Positions 47,399 through 56,064 are shown, counted from the first letter of the stretch. The stretch is 64,000 bases of DNA from Marinimicrobium hydrolyticum (GCF_030848505.1 NZ_JAVDDU010000007.1:1-64000), one strand, 5' to 3'. Translations and numbers: made by a program. The notes: generated by a model from the sequence alone, not told the origin.

Positions 47399-47638
47399 AT
47401 GAAGCTGGATTTCCTCAAGCACCACAAAAAAGAGCCGCCAAAAGACCACAAAGATCTGGAGGCAAAGCACCCGCAAACGGATGACCATTCCCTGCAAGCC
47501 CAGGCAAAAAAGCGCGCCCAGCATCCGGAGCATATCCACGCCGGCACCCCCTTCGATTGGGAAGACATCGACGCCTATCAACGGGAGCTGGATCGTATGG
47601 ATCGGGAAGGCCCTGGCCGCTCACAGAAAAAAGACTAA
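47399..47638 (+). CDS. Small hydrophilic hypothetical protein
   Basis: A 79-residue, highly charged protein rich in Lys, His, Asp and Gln, without a signal or membrane segment, ending in a Lys-Asp tail. A short motif GTPFDWEDIDAYQRELDRMD forms its most ordered-looking part. TGGAGGG lies seven bases before ATG 47399, and the codon use is like neighbouring genes, so I take it as real. I recognise no family. It is divergent from coq7 with 140 bases between. Confidence 0.65.
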   Translation: MKLDFLKHHKKEPPKDHKDLEAKHPQTDDHSLQAQAKKRAQHPEHIHAGTPFDWEDIDAYQRELDRMDREGPGRSQKKD

Positions 47639-47700
47639 TTTCCTAATGATTAGACGGGTGGCGCCTACTCTCGCTTATCATTCCGGCGCACGCGCACTGC

Positions 47701-47772
47701 TGTCCAGAATAAACCTTTGATTACCAACTTCGTAAGCGAGCCCTCGGGTCGCAAAGGGTGAGTGTTCCGCGG
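47701..47772. repeat. Second copy of a dispersed intergenic repeat
   Basis: Starting TGTCCAGAATAAA, continuing CTTCGTAAGC, then CTCGGGTCGC and AGGGTGAGTGTTC, this stretch aligns along about 70 bases with 45061-45131. The first 13 bases, the CTTCGTAAGC block and the AGGGTGAGTGTTC block are identical. Unlike the first copy it has no matching right arm or mini-hairpins, so it looks like a half element or remnant. Confidence 0.7.
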
Positions 47773-47892
47773 TTTGGCCGCTATCGGCGCTTCTCGGACC
47801 AGCTGAGCTTCGGCCGACGAGGCGGTTCGTTCCCTTCACTTCTGCACAACGTCCCCGCTACTGGTAAACTGCCGCGCTGATTTCAGACAACC

Positions 47893-47930
47893 TGCCGTCA
47901 TTCCCGCGAAAGCGGGAATCCACGGGCGGG
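47893..47930. repeat. REP-like palindrome
   Basis: GTCATTCCCGCGAAAGCGGG contains a perfect 8-bp stem ATTCCCGC/GCGGGAAT (47900-47919) with a GAAA loop. Such units are widespread as dispersed intergenic palindromes in proteobacteria. The 325-base gap from 47639 to 47963 holds this unit and the 47701 repeat, and no convincing gene. Confidence 0.75.
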
Positions 47931-47963
47931 TTCCACCACTAAGGCCGGAGCAAAGCAGCAAAC

Positions 47964-48728
47964 ATGATCGAAGGATGGATGTTTTACGCCCTGGCCGTAC
48001 CGGTCGTACTACTGGTCGGCATTTCCAAAGGCGGCTTTGGCGGCGGCTTGGGTACTTTGGCCGTACCGGTTCTTTCGCTGCTGGTGGATCCGCGTCTGGC
48101 GGCCGCGGTGTTGTTGCCAATCCTTTGCACCATGGACCTGGTCAGCCTGTGGAGCTTTCGCGGCGCCTGGGATAAAAGCAATCTGCGCATCATGCTGCCA
48201 CCGGCCATGCTAGGCCTCGTCGGCGGCGCCTTGACCTTCCAGTATATGGATGCGGACATGATTCGCTTCATGGTGGGCCTGATGGCGCTGTATTTTGTCG
48301 GTCACTACCTCTGGGGTAAGTACTTGCTGCAACGTCTTAAGCCCCAGCCTCGCAGTGTGTGGCGTGGTGGCTTCTGGAGCACCCTGTCGGGTTACGTCAG
48401 TTACATTGCCCACGCGGGCGGCCCGCCCATTGCCATTTATCTATTGCCACAACACATGCCTAAAACCGTGTTTGTGGGCACTACCGTACTGTTCTTTTCC
48501 GTGGTGAACTACGTAAAACTGGTTCCTTACGCCTGGTTTGGCCAGCTCAGCCCCGGTAACTTGCTCACCTCGTTGGTGCTCCTGCCCTTGGCACCCCTGG
48601 GTGTGCTGCTAGGGGTTTTCCTGCACAAGAGGGTGTCGGAAAAGTGGTTCTACTTGAGCTGTTATGTGCTGTTGCTGGTCGCGGGGGTGCGGTTGGTGGT
48701 GGACGGCGCCACCGGTATTTGGGGTTAA
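47964..48728 (+). CDS. TauE/SafE-family sulfite or organosulfonate permease
   Basis: This 254-residue integral membrane protein has about eight hydrophobic helices and the two internal motif regions KGGFGGGLGTLAVPVLSLL and AHAGGPPIAIYLLPQ typical of the family. Members export sulfite, sulfoacetate or similar anions. No sulfur-metabolism genes are adjacent, so the substrate is open. It is followed by a separate lipoprotein gene. Confidence 0.88.
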   Translation: MIEGWMFYALAVPVVLLVGISKGGFGGGLGTLAVPVLSLLVDPRLAAAVLLPILCTMDLVSLWSFRGAWDKSNLRIMLPPAMLGLVGGALTFQYMDADMIRFMVGLMALYFVGHYLWGKYLLQRLKPQPRSVWRGGFWSTLSGYVSYIAHAGGPPIAIYLLPQHMPKTVFVGTTVLFFSVVNYVKLVPYAWFGQLSPGNLLTSLVLLPLAPLGVLLGVFLHKRVSEKWFYLSCYVLLLVAGVRLVVDGATGIWG

Positions 48729-48797
48729 GCGCTGTTCAGCCACGATTCAGTTGGCCAGTCGTAGGATGAGGTGACACCTAAAAAAGGAGCCACCGCC

Positions 48798-49337
48798 ATG
48801 AATCCTATCAGAGCACTTGCCGTCATCCTCGTCAGTTTTGTGTTGCTGGGCTGCAACGAACGGCGCACCGTCTACGTGAGCGATCCAGGCCCCAGTGGTC
48901 CCACCGCGTACGACCTCCGCCCCATATTGCTGGATTTTCATCTAATCGACAGCTACGGCGTCAACACCGAGTTTGACCACCGCAGCGCTTTAGTGCTCGA
49001 CCCTTACTACGACGCGGGCCTATTTGAAATCGACTGGCGGGTGGATAGCCCGAGAAGTTATCGAGTGGATTTTCGAATCAATGATGTGCCGACTATGTCT
49101 GGCAGTCGACGGGTGTACACGGAAGTGTGCGGGGCGGGGCGGCAATGCGATCAGGATGCCATTCGCCTGTGCCAGTACTACTCGGATCTGACCATGGCTT
49201 GTGGCTGGGACGATACAGTGACGGACATTAGCCACCTTATCTACGAATTACCGCAAAAGGTCTACGCCATACTCAGAGTGTGCGATATGGCTGGTACTTA
49301 CTGCCAGTATGAGTACTACCCGGTTTGGCTGGAGTGA
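48798..49337 (+). CDS. Hypothetical lipoprotein with conserved-looking cysteines
   Basis: This 179-residue protein has a lipoprotein signal (ALAVILVSFVLLGC, Cys19) and a folded-looking body with five to six further cysteines (VCGAGRQCD, RLCQYY, ACGWDD, RVCDMAGTYCQ) that could form disulphides in the periplasm. AAGGAG precedes ATG 48798 by eight bases. I do not recognise the family. It is convergent with hpf. Confidence 0.65.
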   Translation: MNPIRALAVILVSFVLLGCNERRTVYVSDPGPSGPTAYDLRPILLDFHLIDSYGVNTEFDHRSALVLDPYYDAGLFEIDWRVDSPRSYRVDFRINDVPTMSGSRRVYTEVCGAGRQCDQDAIRLCQYYSDLTMACGWDDTVTDISHLIYELPQKVYAILRVCDMAGTYCQYEYYPVWLE

Positions 49338-49376
49338 GGATTTCTATGGCCTCCATCCGTGGAAGCCGGGGCCTGA

Positions 49377-49733
49377 TCAGCCTTCAGCAGCAAGAGGCTC
49401 TGAATCCTCCATTTGAGGCTCGTCGTCCAATTGCGGCTTGGCGTTGCGATGTGCCCCCAAAGCACCTTTACGTTTTGCCAGGGCCGCATCCAACTTGCGA
49501 GCGGCATCGGCGATAGCGGCGTACAGGTCGCCCTGAGCGGCATGAACCGCCACGGTGGCGCCCAGGTACTGGGTGGTAAGGTCTACCCGCTGTTCTTGCC
49601 GCTCAACCGTCAGGGCGACGGACAAGCTGCTGATGTCGGGGTAATGGGATTCAATCTTGGCGAATTTGCTATTTACTGCGCTACGGATGCCGTCGGTGAT
49701 GTCGAGATGGTGGCCGGAAAGGTTTATTTGCAT
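49377..49733 (-). CDS. hpf: Ribosome hibernation-promoting factor (HPF/RaiA family)
   Basis: This 118-residue protein begins MQINLSGHHLDITDGIRSAV, the beta-alpha-beta-beta-beta-alpha fold that binds the 30S mRNA/tRNA channel, followed by an acidic tail of about 20 residues instead of a dimerising long-HPF domain. It is therefore a short HPF/YfiA type. It is not next to rpoN/ptsN as in many relatives, so it may be an additional paralogue. ATG 49733 has GAGGTAA upstream; a longer frame lacks family similarity. Confidence 0.9.
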   Translation of the reverse strand: MQINLSGHHLDITDGIRSAVNSKFAKIESHYPDISSLSVALTVERQEQRVDLTTQYLGATVAVHAAQGDLYAAIADAARKLDAALAKRKGALGAHRNAKPQLDDEPQMEDSEPLAAEG

Positions 49734-50081
49734 AGTTAGGATTACCTCAGTTGTAAAACAAACGTCTACAGGGCCTGCAAACCATAAATCCAAGGTCTTC
49801 TTTTTCGCGCCTCTCACCTATAAAAATGTGCCCGAGCGAGCCATAAGTCAAGGGGGGTACCCACAAAATTTCGGCATTCCCTAGAATTCGCCGGTTTTTG
49901 GGAAGGCTCCCAGGCACCATCAAATTACATGAGCCAGCCCCCGAAACGCGCTTCCCAGAGATAACCATCCTGGCTAGTGCTGGTTTTCAGGGGAAAATGC
50001 GCCATGCTCCGCTGTGCGTGAAATTGCGCCGCTTGCGTGATATAAAGATTGAAAATTAATAATCAATTAAGGACACTTACG
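49734..50081. other. Gene-free stretch between hpf and a lipoprotein gene
   Basis: About 350 bases between divergent genes with no convincing protein gene. It must contain both promoters. AT content rises towards 50050, where TAATAATCAATTAAGGAC forms the leader of the next gene. I see no clear operator or terminator. Confidence 0.4.
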
Positions 50082-50669
50082 ATGAAAAAAATGGCGTGTG
50101 TTTTGGCGCTTCTGTTTATTGTACTTACCGCTGGGTGCACCATTAACCATCCGGTTGCGATAGATTATGATCGACATCTCGCCAATTACGGCGCTGAAAC
50201 TGTCCTTTCTCACACTGAGCTGGATGCAGAGTACTTCATTGCGGACGAAACCAAGAATCATAGCTACCAATTTAGAGCCGGATCCGTTGGGTACGCCCAT
50301 CTATGGATAGTTGAGTTTGGGAAAATACTAGACCAAACGCTGAGCGCGGATTATGTCCAGTCTGCCTTTGGGAAACTCAAGAAAAGTGAAGGCGGGGCGG
50401 GGAATTTAATCGAGTTTGAGTTGGAGGATTTTGAGTTCAAGAACTATCGGGCCTATACGACTTTGAATATAAAAGTTCTCAACTCCAACACAGAGATCTT
50501 TAACAAGACATATCGCTCAGAAGGTGGAGCTCAGGGTGGTCAGATGTGGGTTGGAGGCCCGTTTGCTATGACTAATGCCACATTGAAATCCACAAAACAA
50601 TCAATCGATAATATTCTCGAAGAATTTATTAATGATGTTAATTCCAAAAATCTGGCGTCTAGCGAATAG
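50082..50669 (+). CDS. Hypothetical lipoprotein, AT-rich
   Basis: A 195-residue protein with the lipoprotein signal MKKMACVLALLFIVLTAGC (Cys19) and a soluble domain rich in Glu, Asn and Lys (LIEFELEDFEFKNYRAYTTL). Base composition is more AT-rich than the backbone genes, which hints at acquisition by transfer. ATG 50082 follows TAAGGA. It may be an outer-membrane-attached transport or assembly lipoprotein, but no family is recognised. Confidence 0.65.
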   Translation: MKKMACVLALLFIVLTAGCTINHPVAIDYDRHLANYGAETVLSHTELDAEYFIADETKNHSYQFRAGSVGYAHLWIVEFGKILDQTLSADYVQSAFGKLKKSEGGAGNLIEFELEDFEFKNYRAYTTLNIKVLNSNTEIFNKTYRSEGGAQGGQMWVGGPFAMTNATLKSTKQSIDNILEEFINDVNSKNLASSE

Positions 50670-50784
50670 CTGAGTAATCCCTGATACGACCCACTGTCAG
50701 AAAAATGCTAAAGCCGTAGGTGCTCCTGGAATCTGATGCGCTATAGAGGCAAAGCCTACTCACCGAGAAGAAGGATCATTCAAG

Positions 50785-52770
50785 ATGAGGCAAGTCCTAA
50801 AAATAAGAAGCTACCGATGCTTGGTGGTGAGGGCCGTCGAAGTGCTTACCAGCGGCCGACCTCAACACAAGCAGGCAGCCAGATGCGCGCTTTTCCTTCC
50901 GTTGATCGTGTCCTTGTTCCTGATAACGGCCTGCGATGGTGGGTCGGACGATAGTCCTGAAGCCCACCTCGTTACATCATCGGCTTCCGACGGTGGCAGT
51001 ATTACCCCAAGTACTCGAACAGTGTCTGAGGGCAGGACTACCCGATTTACTGTAGCGCCCAGCGAGGGGTATACACTCGACTCAGTGACCGGTTGTGGTG
51101 GCAGGCTGGATGGAAACACCTACGTGACAGAGCCCATTCATCAGGGCTGCACAGTCAGTGCGCATTTTGAACAACTAGTAACCATCACTAAGGCGGTCCA
51201 GCGGGATGGCCATACTGAATTCACCTCGTTTGAGTTGGAGCCGGGCGAGACTTTCACAGTGCCGGTTGAAGACTTAACCTGGTACTCCTCAACATTGGAG
51301 AGTGATTGTCAGGGTCAGTTGGACGAGGCGGGCTATGTTATCTCTTCAGCAACGCAGCCTTGTACGATTAGTCTGAGCTACCATTTGGATTACCTTCCTG
51401 CCGATGCTCAGCCCGCTGTTGGGTTTACAAGAGCATTCTATGATGTCGGTTCGGGTGAATCCATCACCATTGACATCTTCGGGCATAGCTTTACTTCAAC
51501 GAAACTTATCTATGAGGTTGAACAAATCGAAGGGCCAGAAATCGAGTTTGTTCAGTCAGAAAATGAGCTGGTGTTACATGCGCCCATCGTGGATGAGTCT
51601 ACCATTGCTACTTTCCGAGTAAGCCTATCGGATGAGCACAATTTACAAATAAGTCGGCACTTTGACTTAATCGTATACCCGACCTATTCAGATCAAGTAT
51701 CCGTACTTCAGGGCACCTCCAATGGTGTCGGTGTCGACTTGATGATCACCGGGGATGGCTTTACTGGCGATCAACAAGACAAACTGGTAGAGAACGCCGC
51801 GCGGATTATGGATAAGTTCTTTGAAGAGCCCACCATAGCTGTACACAAAGACTTCTGGAACGTACATCTCGCGCCAGCCATTTCTGCGGAATCAGGCGCT
51901 GTTGATGGGTCTGAAGGTCATTCAACATTGGACACCGCCTTCGGCAGTTACTTCAATTGTGGAGGCACTGAGAGAAGCTTGTGCACGGATCTTAGTGCGG
52001 TGATCGGTTTTGCCGGAAAAACAGTGCCTCAGTTTGATCAAATACTGATCATGGTTAACGATCTTAAGTATGGTGGGGCAGGGTACTGGGGCATAGGCAT
52101 TTCGACGTTCTCGCTAAACCAATGGGCTTTCGACGTTGCTATTCATGAGATGGGGCACAGCTTCGCTTTACTTGCCGACGAGTATGCTTACGGAGAATGC
52201 CTCAACGAGGTGGAGTTTGAGCAGGCAAACGTTACTATTGAAACTAATCCCGAGAAAGTTAAATGGAAACATTGGTATGCGGATACGAACAATATACCCA
52301 CCAGTTTTTATGGTGTCTCGAACGATGTAGTAGGGTATTTTCGTGGAGGAAACTATTGCGAGCATGGAGTTTGGCGCCCAACCAACAACTCATTGATGCG
52401 TACAATGGGCATGCCGTTCGGGCCCGTTAACGCTGAGCAGTGGGCGCTATCCGTTTATCGGGACGCTGGCGTCATTCGGGGGGATTTTCCTATGTTGCGT
52501 GAGTTGGCGATCCAGCCTACGCGAAGCCGAGTGTTTGCTGTCGAACCCTTTGCCGGATCAGAGGTGCAAAAGGTACGCTGGTTCTTTAACGATGAAGAGC
52601 TTTCAGAAAGCTTAAGCAACGGCCACGTCCTGTTTGTGCCCCCGCAGGAAGAAGACTTTTCCATTCGGGCCGTCATCGAAGATGTAACCGGACTCATTCG
52701 GTCTGACCCCGAACAACTCAGCTCAACATCGGTAGAGTGGCAAGTCACCGTAACGGAGTTAGGAGAGTAA
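50785..52770 (+). CDS. Surface lipoprotein with M64-type zinc metallopeptidase domain
   Basis: This 661-residue protein has a lipobox LITAC at Cys50, preceded by an unusually long N-terminus, so the true start may be further in. Residues about 60-115 resemble an InlB-type B-repeat (GGSITPSTRTVSEGRTTRF, then GYTLDSVTGCGG). A second cysteine-bearing beta module and an Ig-like module follow. The peptidase domain (about 300-590) carries the zinc site HEMGHSFALLADEYAYG near residue 454, as in the M64 (IgA-peptidase-like) family. A secreted partner gene begins two bases after its stop. Confidence 0.82.
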   Translation: MRQVLKIRSYRCLVVRAVEVLTSGRPQHKQAARCALFLPLIVSLFLITACDGGSDDSPEAHLVTSSASDGGSITPSTRTVSEGRTTRFTVAPSEGYTLDSVTGCGGRLDGNTYVTEPIHQGCTVSAHFEQLVTITKAVQRDGHTEFTSFELEPGETFTVPVEDLTWYSSTLESDCQGQLDEAGYVISSATQPCTISLSYHLDYLPADAQPAVGFTRAFYDVGSGESITIDIFGHSFTSTKLIYEVEQIEGPEIEFVQSENELVLHAPIVDESTIATFRVSLSDEHNLQISRHFDLIVYPTYSDQVSVLQGTSNGVGVDLMITGDGFTGDQQDKLVENAARIMDKFFEEPTIAVHKDFWNVHLAPAISAESGAVDGSEGHSTLDTAFGSYFNCGGTERSLCTDLSAVIGFAGKTVPQFDQILIMVNDLKYGGAGYWGIGISTFSLNQWAFDVAIHEMGHSFALLADEYAYGECLNEVEFEQANVTIETNPEKVKWKHWYADTNNIPTSFYGVSNDVVGYFRGGNYCEHGVWRPTNNSLMRTMGMPFGPVNAEQWALSVYRDAGVIRGDFPMLRELAIQPTRSRVFAVEPFAGSEVQKVRWFFNDEELSESLSNGHVLFVPPQEEDFSIRAVIEDVTGLIRSDPEQLSSTSVEWQVTVTELGE

Positions 52771-52772
52771 CC

Positions 52773-53273
52773 ATGCGCGCACTGATTGCCAGTATTTTAC
52801 TGGGTCTCACTTTCGCTTCACATGCACAAACCTTGCTGGTGCATGTTGATTTTGATCAGCATGGGTATTATGTCAACAATATGCGGGTGTTGGATCGGAC
52901 CTTTAATGCCACCTCTCCCCGGCCGGCACAGAAAAACGCCGTGCGCTACCAGTTTCTCGATGTCGACGGGAATATTCTGAAAGAGGGCATTGTGCATAAC
53001 CCGCTGTTAGTGGCCGGCGAGTTTCATGGGAATTCATCGGAAGGTATTGATGGAGAAGTTGCTCAAAAGGCCAACGGCAGCTTTATGATCCGGGTACCCT
53101 ATGTGGAATCCATGGCCACGCTCTCTCTTTCAAAGCTTGAGGCCTCTGATGATACTCACCAGACTAGCTATTCGGGAAGTGGGAAGCCATCTTTAGCCCA
53201 ATCAGCGCTGAAACCCAGCTTACTTAATGAGTTTGACCTACAAAACTACCTGAACCAGCCTAAAAATCAGTAG
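52773..53273 (+). CDS. Secreted hypothetical protein coupled to the M64 peptidase
   Basis: A 166-residue protein with a clean signal peptide (MRALIASILLGLTFASHA) and a beta-rich N-terminal domain (LLVHVDFDQHGYYVNNMRVL) followed by a polar, probably flexible C-terminal third. AGGAG lies six to seven bases upstream, inside the end of the peptidase gene, and the gap between genes is two bases, so the two are one operon. It could be a cofactor, inhibitor or substrate of the peptidase; no family is recognised. Confidence 0.7.
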   Translation: MRALIASILLGLTFASHAQTLLVHVDFDQHGYYVNNMRVLDRTFNATSPRPAQKNAVRYQFLDVDGNILKEGIVHNPLLVAGEFHGNSSEGIDGEVAQKANGSFMIRVPYVESMATLSLSKLEASDDTHQTSYSGSGKPSLAQSALKPSLLNEFDLQNYLNQPKNQ

Positions 53274-53419
53274 TTCACTGAAGAACCGAATGCTGTGTCA
53301 TTGAAATAGTGAAAAATTCCATATTCACTTCGGAAGCAGGCAACCCAAAGTCGATATCCGTGGAACCGCCGTCTGGCTTCAAACTCTGTAAGTTAGAGTA
53401 AGGATGGAGAAGCTTGTGA

Positions 53420-54385
53420 ATGGAGGCGACTTTGACGAATGGCGGCCGGCTCTTCGATTTGAAAGACGAGCGTGGTGTACTCAAGGTATCCATCACGGCA
53501 ACACTGATGATTGCCGTTTTTGGCCTCGGGTTTGGCTTGGTTTCGGGATCTTACTCAATCATCTTCGACGGTGTCTACGCCATGGTGGACGCCTGCATGA
53601 GTCTGCTTTCGCTGCTGGTTGTTCATCTCATTACGTCCTTCGCCCACTCCAAAGGACTTTCCCGCCGTCTCACCGAACGCTTTTCTATGGGCTTTTGGCA
53701 CCTGGAGCCCATGGTGCTGGGGATGAATGGTACCTTGCTGATTGCAGTGACGGTTTATGCGTTGCTCAATGCCGTGACCAGCCTGATGGCCGGCGGGCGT
53801 GACTTAGAATTCGGGTGGGCGATGGTCTATGCAGTGATCACGTTGGTCGTCTGTATAGTAATCGCCGTGGTCGCGGCGCGCGCAAACCGCAGAATAAACT
53901 CGGATTTCGTCCGCCTGGATGTAAAGGGCTGGATTATGTCTGCGGGGATTACGGCGGCGCTCTTGGTGGCTTTTTCACTGGGTTACGCCGTACAGGAAAC
54001 CCAGTGGCATTGGATTTCCCCCTATATCGATCCGGCGGTGCTTGCGATCGTTTGTCTGGTTATCATCCCGCTGCCGGTCTCGACTGTGAGGCAGGCGCTG
54101 GCCGACATATTTCTTGTGACGCCACCCGAACTAAAGCAGCATGTCGATGAAGTCGCGCAGGCTTTTGTCGAAAAACACGGCTTGGTAACCTACCGCGCCT
54201 ATGTCGCCCGGGTTGGCCGCTCGAGGGAGATAGAGTTGTACTTAATTGTTCCAGAGGAAGCCCCCGCCCGCACCATCGGAGAGTTGGATGCGCTGCGTGA
54301 TGAGATTGGCGAGGCGATCGGCTATGAGGGCCCTCACCTCTGGCTCACCGTCGTTTTCACCGGGGACCTGAGTTGGGCAGACTGA
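53420..54385 (+). CDS. Cation diffusion facilitator family transporter
   Basis: This 321-residue protein has six predicted helices and a cytoplasmic C-terminal domain of the CDF superfamily. The helix II site reads FDGVYAMVDA rather than the zinc-type HxxxD, so it belongs to an atypical subgroup and the metal is uncertain (iron, manganese and others are possible). The helix V region is DVKGWIMSAGI. It ends about 70 bases before the terminator next to the integrated element. Confidence 0.82.
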   Translation: MEATLTNGGRLFDLKDERGVLKVSITATLMIAVFGLGFGLVSGSYSIIFDGVYAMVDACMSLLSLLVVHLITSFAHSKGLSRRLTERFSMGFWHLEPMVLGMNGTLLIAVTVYALLNAVTSLMAGGRDLEFGWAMVYAVITLVVCIVIAVVAARANRRINSDFVRLDVKGWIMSAGITAALLVAFSLGYAVQETQWHWISPYIDPAVLAIVCLVIIPLPVSTVRQALADIFLVTPPELKQHVDEVAQAFVEKHGLVTYRAYVARVGRSREIELYLIVPEEAPARTIGELDALRDEIGEAIGYEGPHLWLTVVFTGDLSWAD

Positions 54386-54452
54386 TACTCTAGGAGGCAT
54401 GCGTATCACTGGCCTGTTGGTAGCAGTGAGATTTCTGATAGGGCAATAAAAA

Positions 54453-54483
54453 AGGCTGACAAGCGTTAACCTGTCAGCCTTTT
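54453..54483. terminator. Bidirectional terminator at the left edge of the element
   Basis: A 9-bp stem AGGCTGACA...TGTCAGCCT is followed by TTTT on the plus strand and by TTTTTTATTG on the minus strand. It serves the CDF gene and was probably the original terminator of the leftward tRNA-Met before integration. Confidence 0.85.
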
Positions 54484-54541
54484 CGAATAGTGGTAGCTAG
54501 GGGCGGACTTGAACCGCCGACCCCAGCATTATGAATGCTGT
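54484..54541. repeat. attL direct repeat with truncated tRNA-Met fragment
   Basis: This 58-bp sequence is identical to 63495-63552. Bases 54491-54541 are the 3' 51 nucleotides of tRNA-Met(CAU) in minus orientation, from the anticodon arm through the CCA end. The 5' part is missing, so no functional tRNA is made here. Confidence 0.92.
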
Positions 54542-54655
54542 TGCTACCCATTTACCCCTGCTTACCCGTATTTACCAACCCTTGCTAAACCCTTGCAATG
54601 TAGCTATATTCTAGTTACTTTCAATGCTGCGGTTAACCTTTCTTTTACCGCATCT

Positions 54656-54675
54656 TGCTTACCCTGTGCTTACCC
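54656..54675. repeat. Arm-type repeat near attL
   Basis: TGCTTACCCTGTGCTTACCC is present identically at 63436-63455 next to attR. Further TTACCC-like units lie between attL and the integrase gene (for example TTTACCCC and CTTACCCG at 54550-54570, and the inverted GGGTAAGC at 54681). These look like integrase or excision-factor arm sites. Confidence 0.65.
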
Positions 54676-54707
54676 GCGCTTGGGTAAGCAGAAAACAAGG
54701 GTTCCAA

Positions 54708-55982
54708 ATGGCTAAGATAACAAAGCGGTTAGTTGATGCGTCCGAGCCAAAAAAGGCGCGTTACTATGTTTGGGATGAATCGCTTCCAGGCTTTGGCTTG
54801 GTGATTCAACCGAGCGGCACCAAATCATTCTGTTTTCAATATCGCACCCCAGAGGGGCAAACTCGCCGTATTTCACTGGGGCGCTTTGGATCGGTTACGC
54901 CAGAGCAGGCCAGGACTAAAGCGAAAGGTTTTCAATCTCAAGTTAACCAGGGCGGTGACCCACTGGGAGAGAAGCGAACTCGGCGCGCTGCCCTGAAAGT
55001 CTCCGACATTCTCGACCGATACCTAGCGTCTGCCAAGTTCGGACAAAAGACCGACACCACCCAATCAATTGACCGTGGCCGGATAGAGCGACACCTCAAG
55101 CCGCTGCTAGGCAATAAGATTGCCGACAAGCTCACTGTTGATGTGATCTGGCGAGCCTATGCCGACATTGTGGCCGGTAAGACTGCCACTACTGTAAAAA
55201 CCGGCCCTAGAGGATTAGCCCGAGTGAAAGGCGGGGAGGGTGCTGCGCGCATGTCTATACGATTACTCAAGTCCGCGTATTCGTGGGCGACCGAGGAAGG
55301 GCTGCTTTCCGTGAACGTGGCAGCGTCCGTAAAGGTCAGCCAAGACGGGCGCAGACAGGCTGTGTTAGCGCCAGAGGACTACCAAGCACTATTCCAAGCA
55401 ATCGACGACCTAGAGAGCGTGGCGGCCCTCAATTCAGTGGCGGGAGATGCCGTGCGGGTGATTGCGCTCACTGGTGCCCGTCGGGGTGAGATTGCAGGGC
55501 TTCGCTGGCGGCATGTAGATCTAAAAAAAGGCATAGCTATCTTATCCAGCGGCGAACACAAGACCGGGCGCAAAACCGGTGATTCGCGCACGATAGGATT
55601 GCCCGCAGCAGCACAGGCGATTATCTCAAGACAACGCAACGGTAAGCCCGATGATTACATTTTCCCGCCAGCGCGTGGCGAGGGCCCCATAAGCCTATCC
55701 AAGCCTTGGCGACTGATCCGCGACAAGGCAGGGCTCGATAGCAGCATTGTCTTGCATAGCCTGAGACACAGCTTGGCAACGTCTATGGCGGTCAATGGTG
55801 CCGAGGCTGCGCACATTATGGCGGTGATGGGGCATAAGGACTTAGCGACGAGCCAGAAATACATTCACATTGCGAAAGATATGCGGGCCGATATGGCCGA
55901 GAGAGCCGCGTCCGGTATTAGTGCCGCAATGAATGGATCAGCACCCGCCAAGGTGGTAAAGCTGACCGGAGCAAAGAATTGA
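54708..55982 (+). CDS. int: Tyrosine recombinase/integrase
   Basis: This 424-residue integrase has an N-terminal arm-binding DUF4102-like domain (DESLPGFGLVIQPSGTKSF, then RISLGRFGSVTPEQAR), a SAM-like core and a catalytic domain with Arg in ALTGARRGEI (R258), HxxR in LHSLRHS (H350, R353) and the tyrosine in SQKYIHI (Y385). It would insert and excise the element at tRNA-Met. ATG 54708 is preferred because upstream in-frame codons run through the arm-site repeats. It is followed by a strong hairpin at 56001. Confidence 0.95.
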   Translation: MAKITKRLVDASEPKKARYYVWDESLPGFGLVIQPSGTKSFCFQYRTPEGQTRRISLGRFGSVTPEQARTKAKGFQSQVNQGGDPLGEKRTRRAALKVSDILDRYLASAKFGQKTDTTQSIDRGRIERHLKPLLGNKIADKLTVDVIWRAYADIVAGKTATTVKTGPRGLARVKGGEGAARMSIRLLKSAYSWATEEGLLSVNVAASVKVSQDGRRQAVLAPEDYQALFQAIDDLESVAALNSVAGDAVRVIALTGARRGEIAGLRWRHVDLKKGIAILSSGEHKTGRKTGDSRTIGLPAAAQAIISRQRNGKPDDYIFPPARGEGPISLSKPWRLIRDKAGLDSSIVLHSLRHSLATSMAVNGAEAAHIMAVMGHKDLATSQKYIHIAKDMRADMAERAASGISAAMNGSAPAKVVKLTGAKN

Positions 55983-56000
55983 CCCGAAAGGGCAATAGAC

Positions 56001-56033
56001 GGGCCGCGAGGTAGTAGCAGTACCCCGCGGCCC
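56001..56033. terminator. GC-rich hairpin after the integrase gene
   Basis: GGGCCGCG...CGCGGCCC with an additional inner GGTA/TACC pair forms a very stable stem 18 bases after the int stop codon. There is no T-run, so it may attenuate rather than fully stop transcription, or stabilise an RNA end. Confidence 0.6.
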
Positions 56034-56064
56034 TAACCACAACTGACTGACTAAGGAGTCAATC

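Noticed and set aside
54491-54541. tRNA-Met-like sequence at the left edge of the element
   Set aside because: Only the 3' 51 bases are present; the 5' acceptor and D-arm are missing, so it is the attL copy and not a second tRNA gene.
54545-54690. Repeated TTACCC units as a CRISPR or telomere-like array
   Set aside because: The units are short, irregularly spaced and in both orientations, with no spacers of constant length and no cas genes; arm sites of the integrase explain them better.
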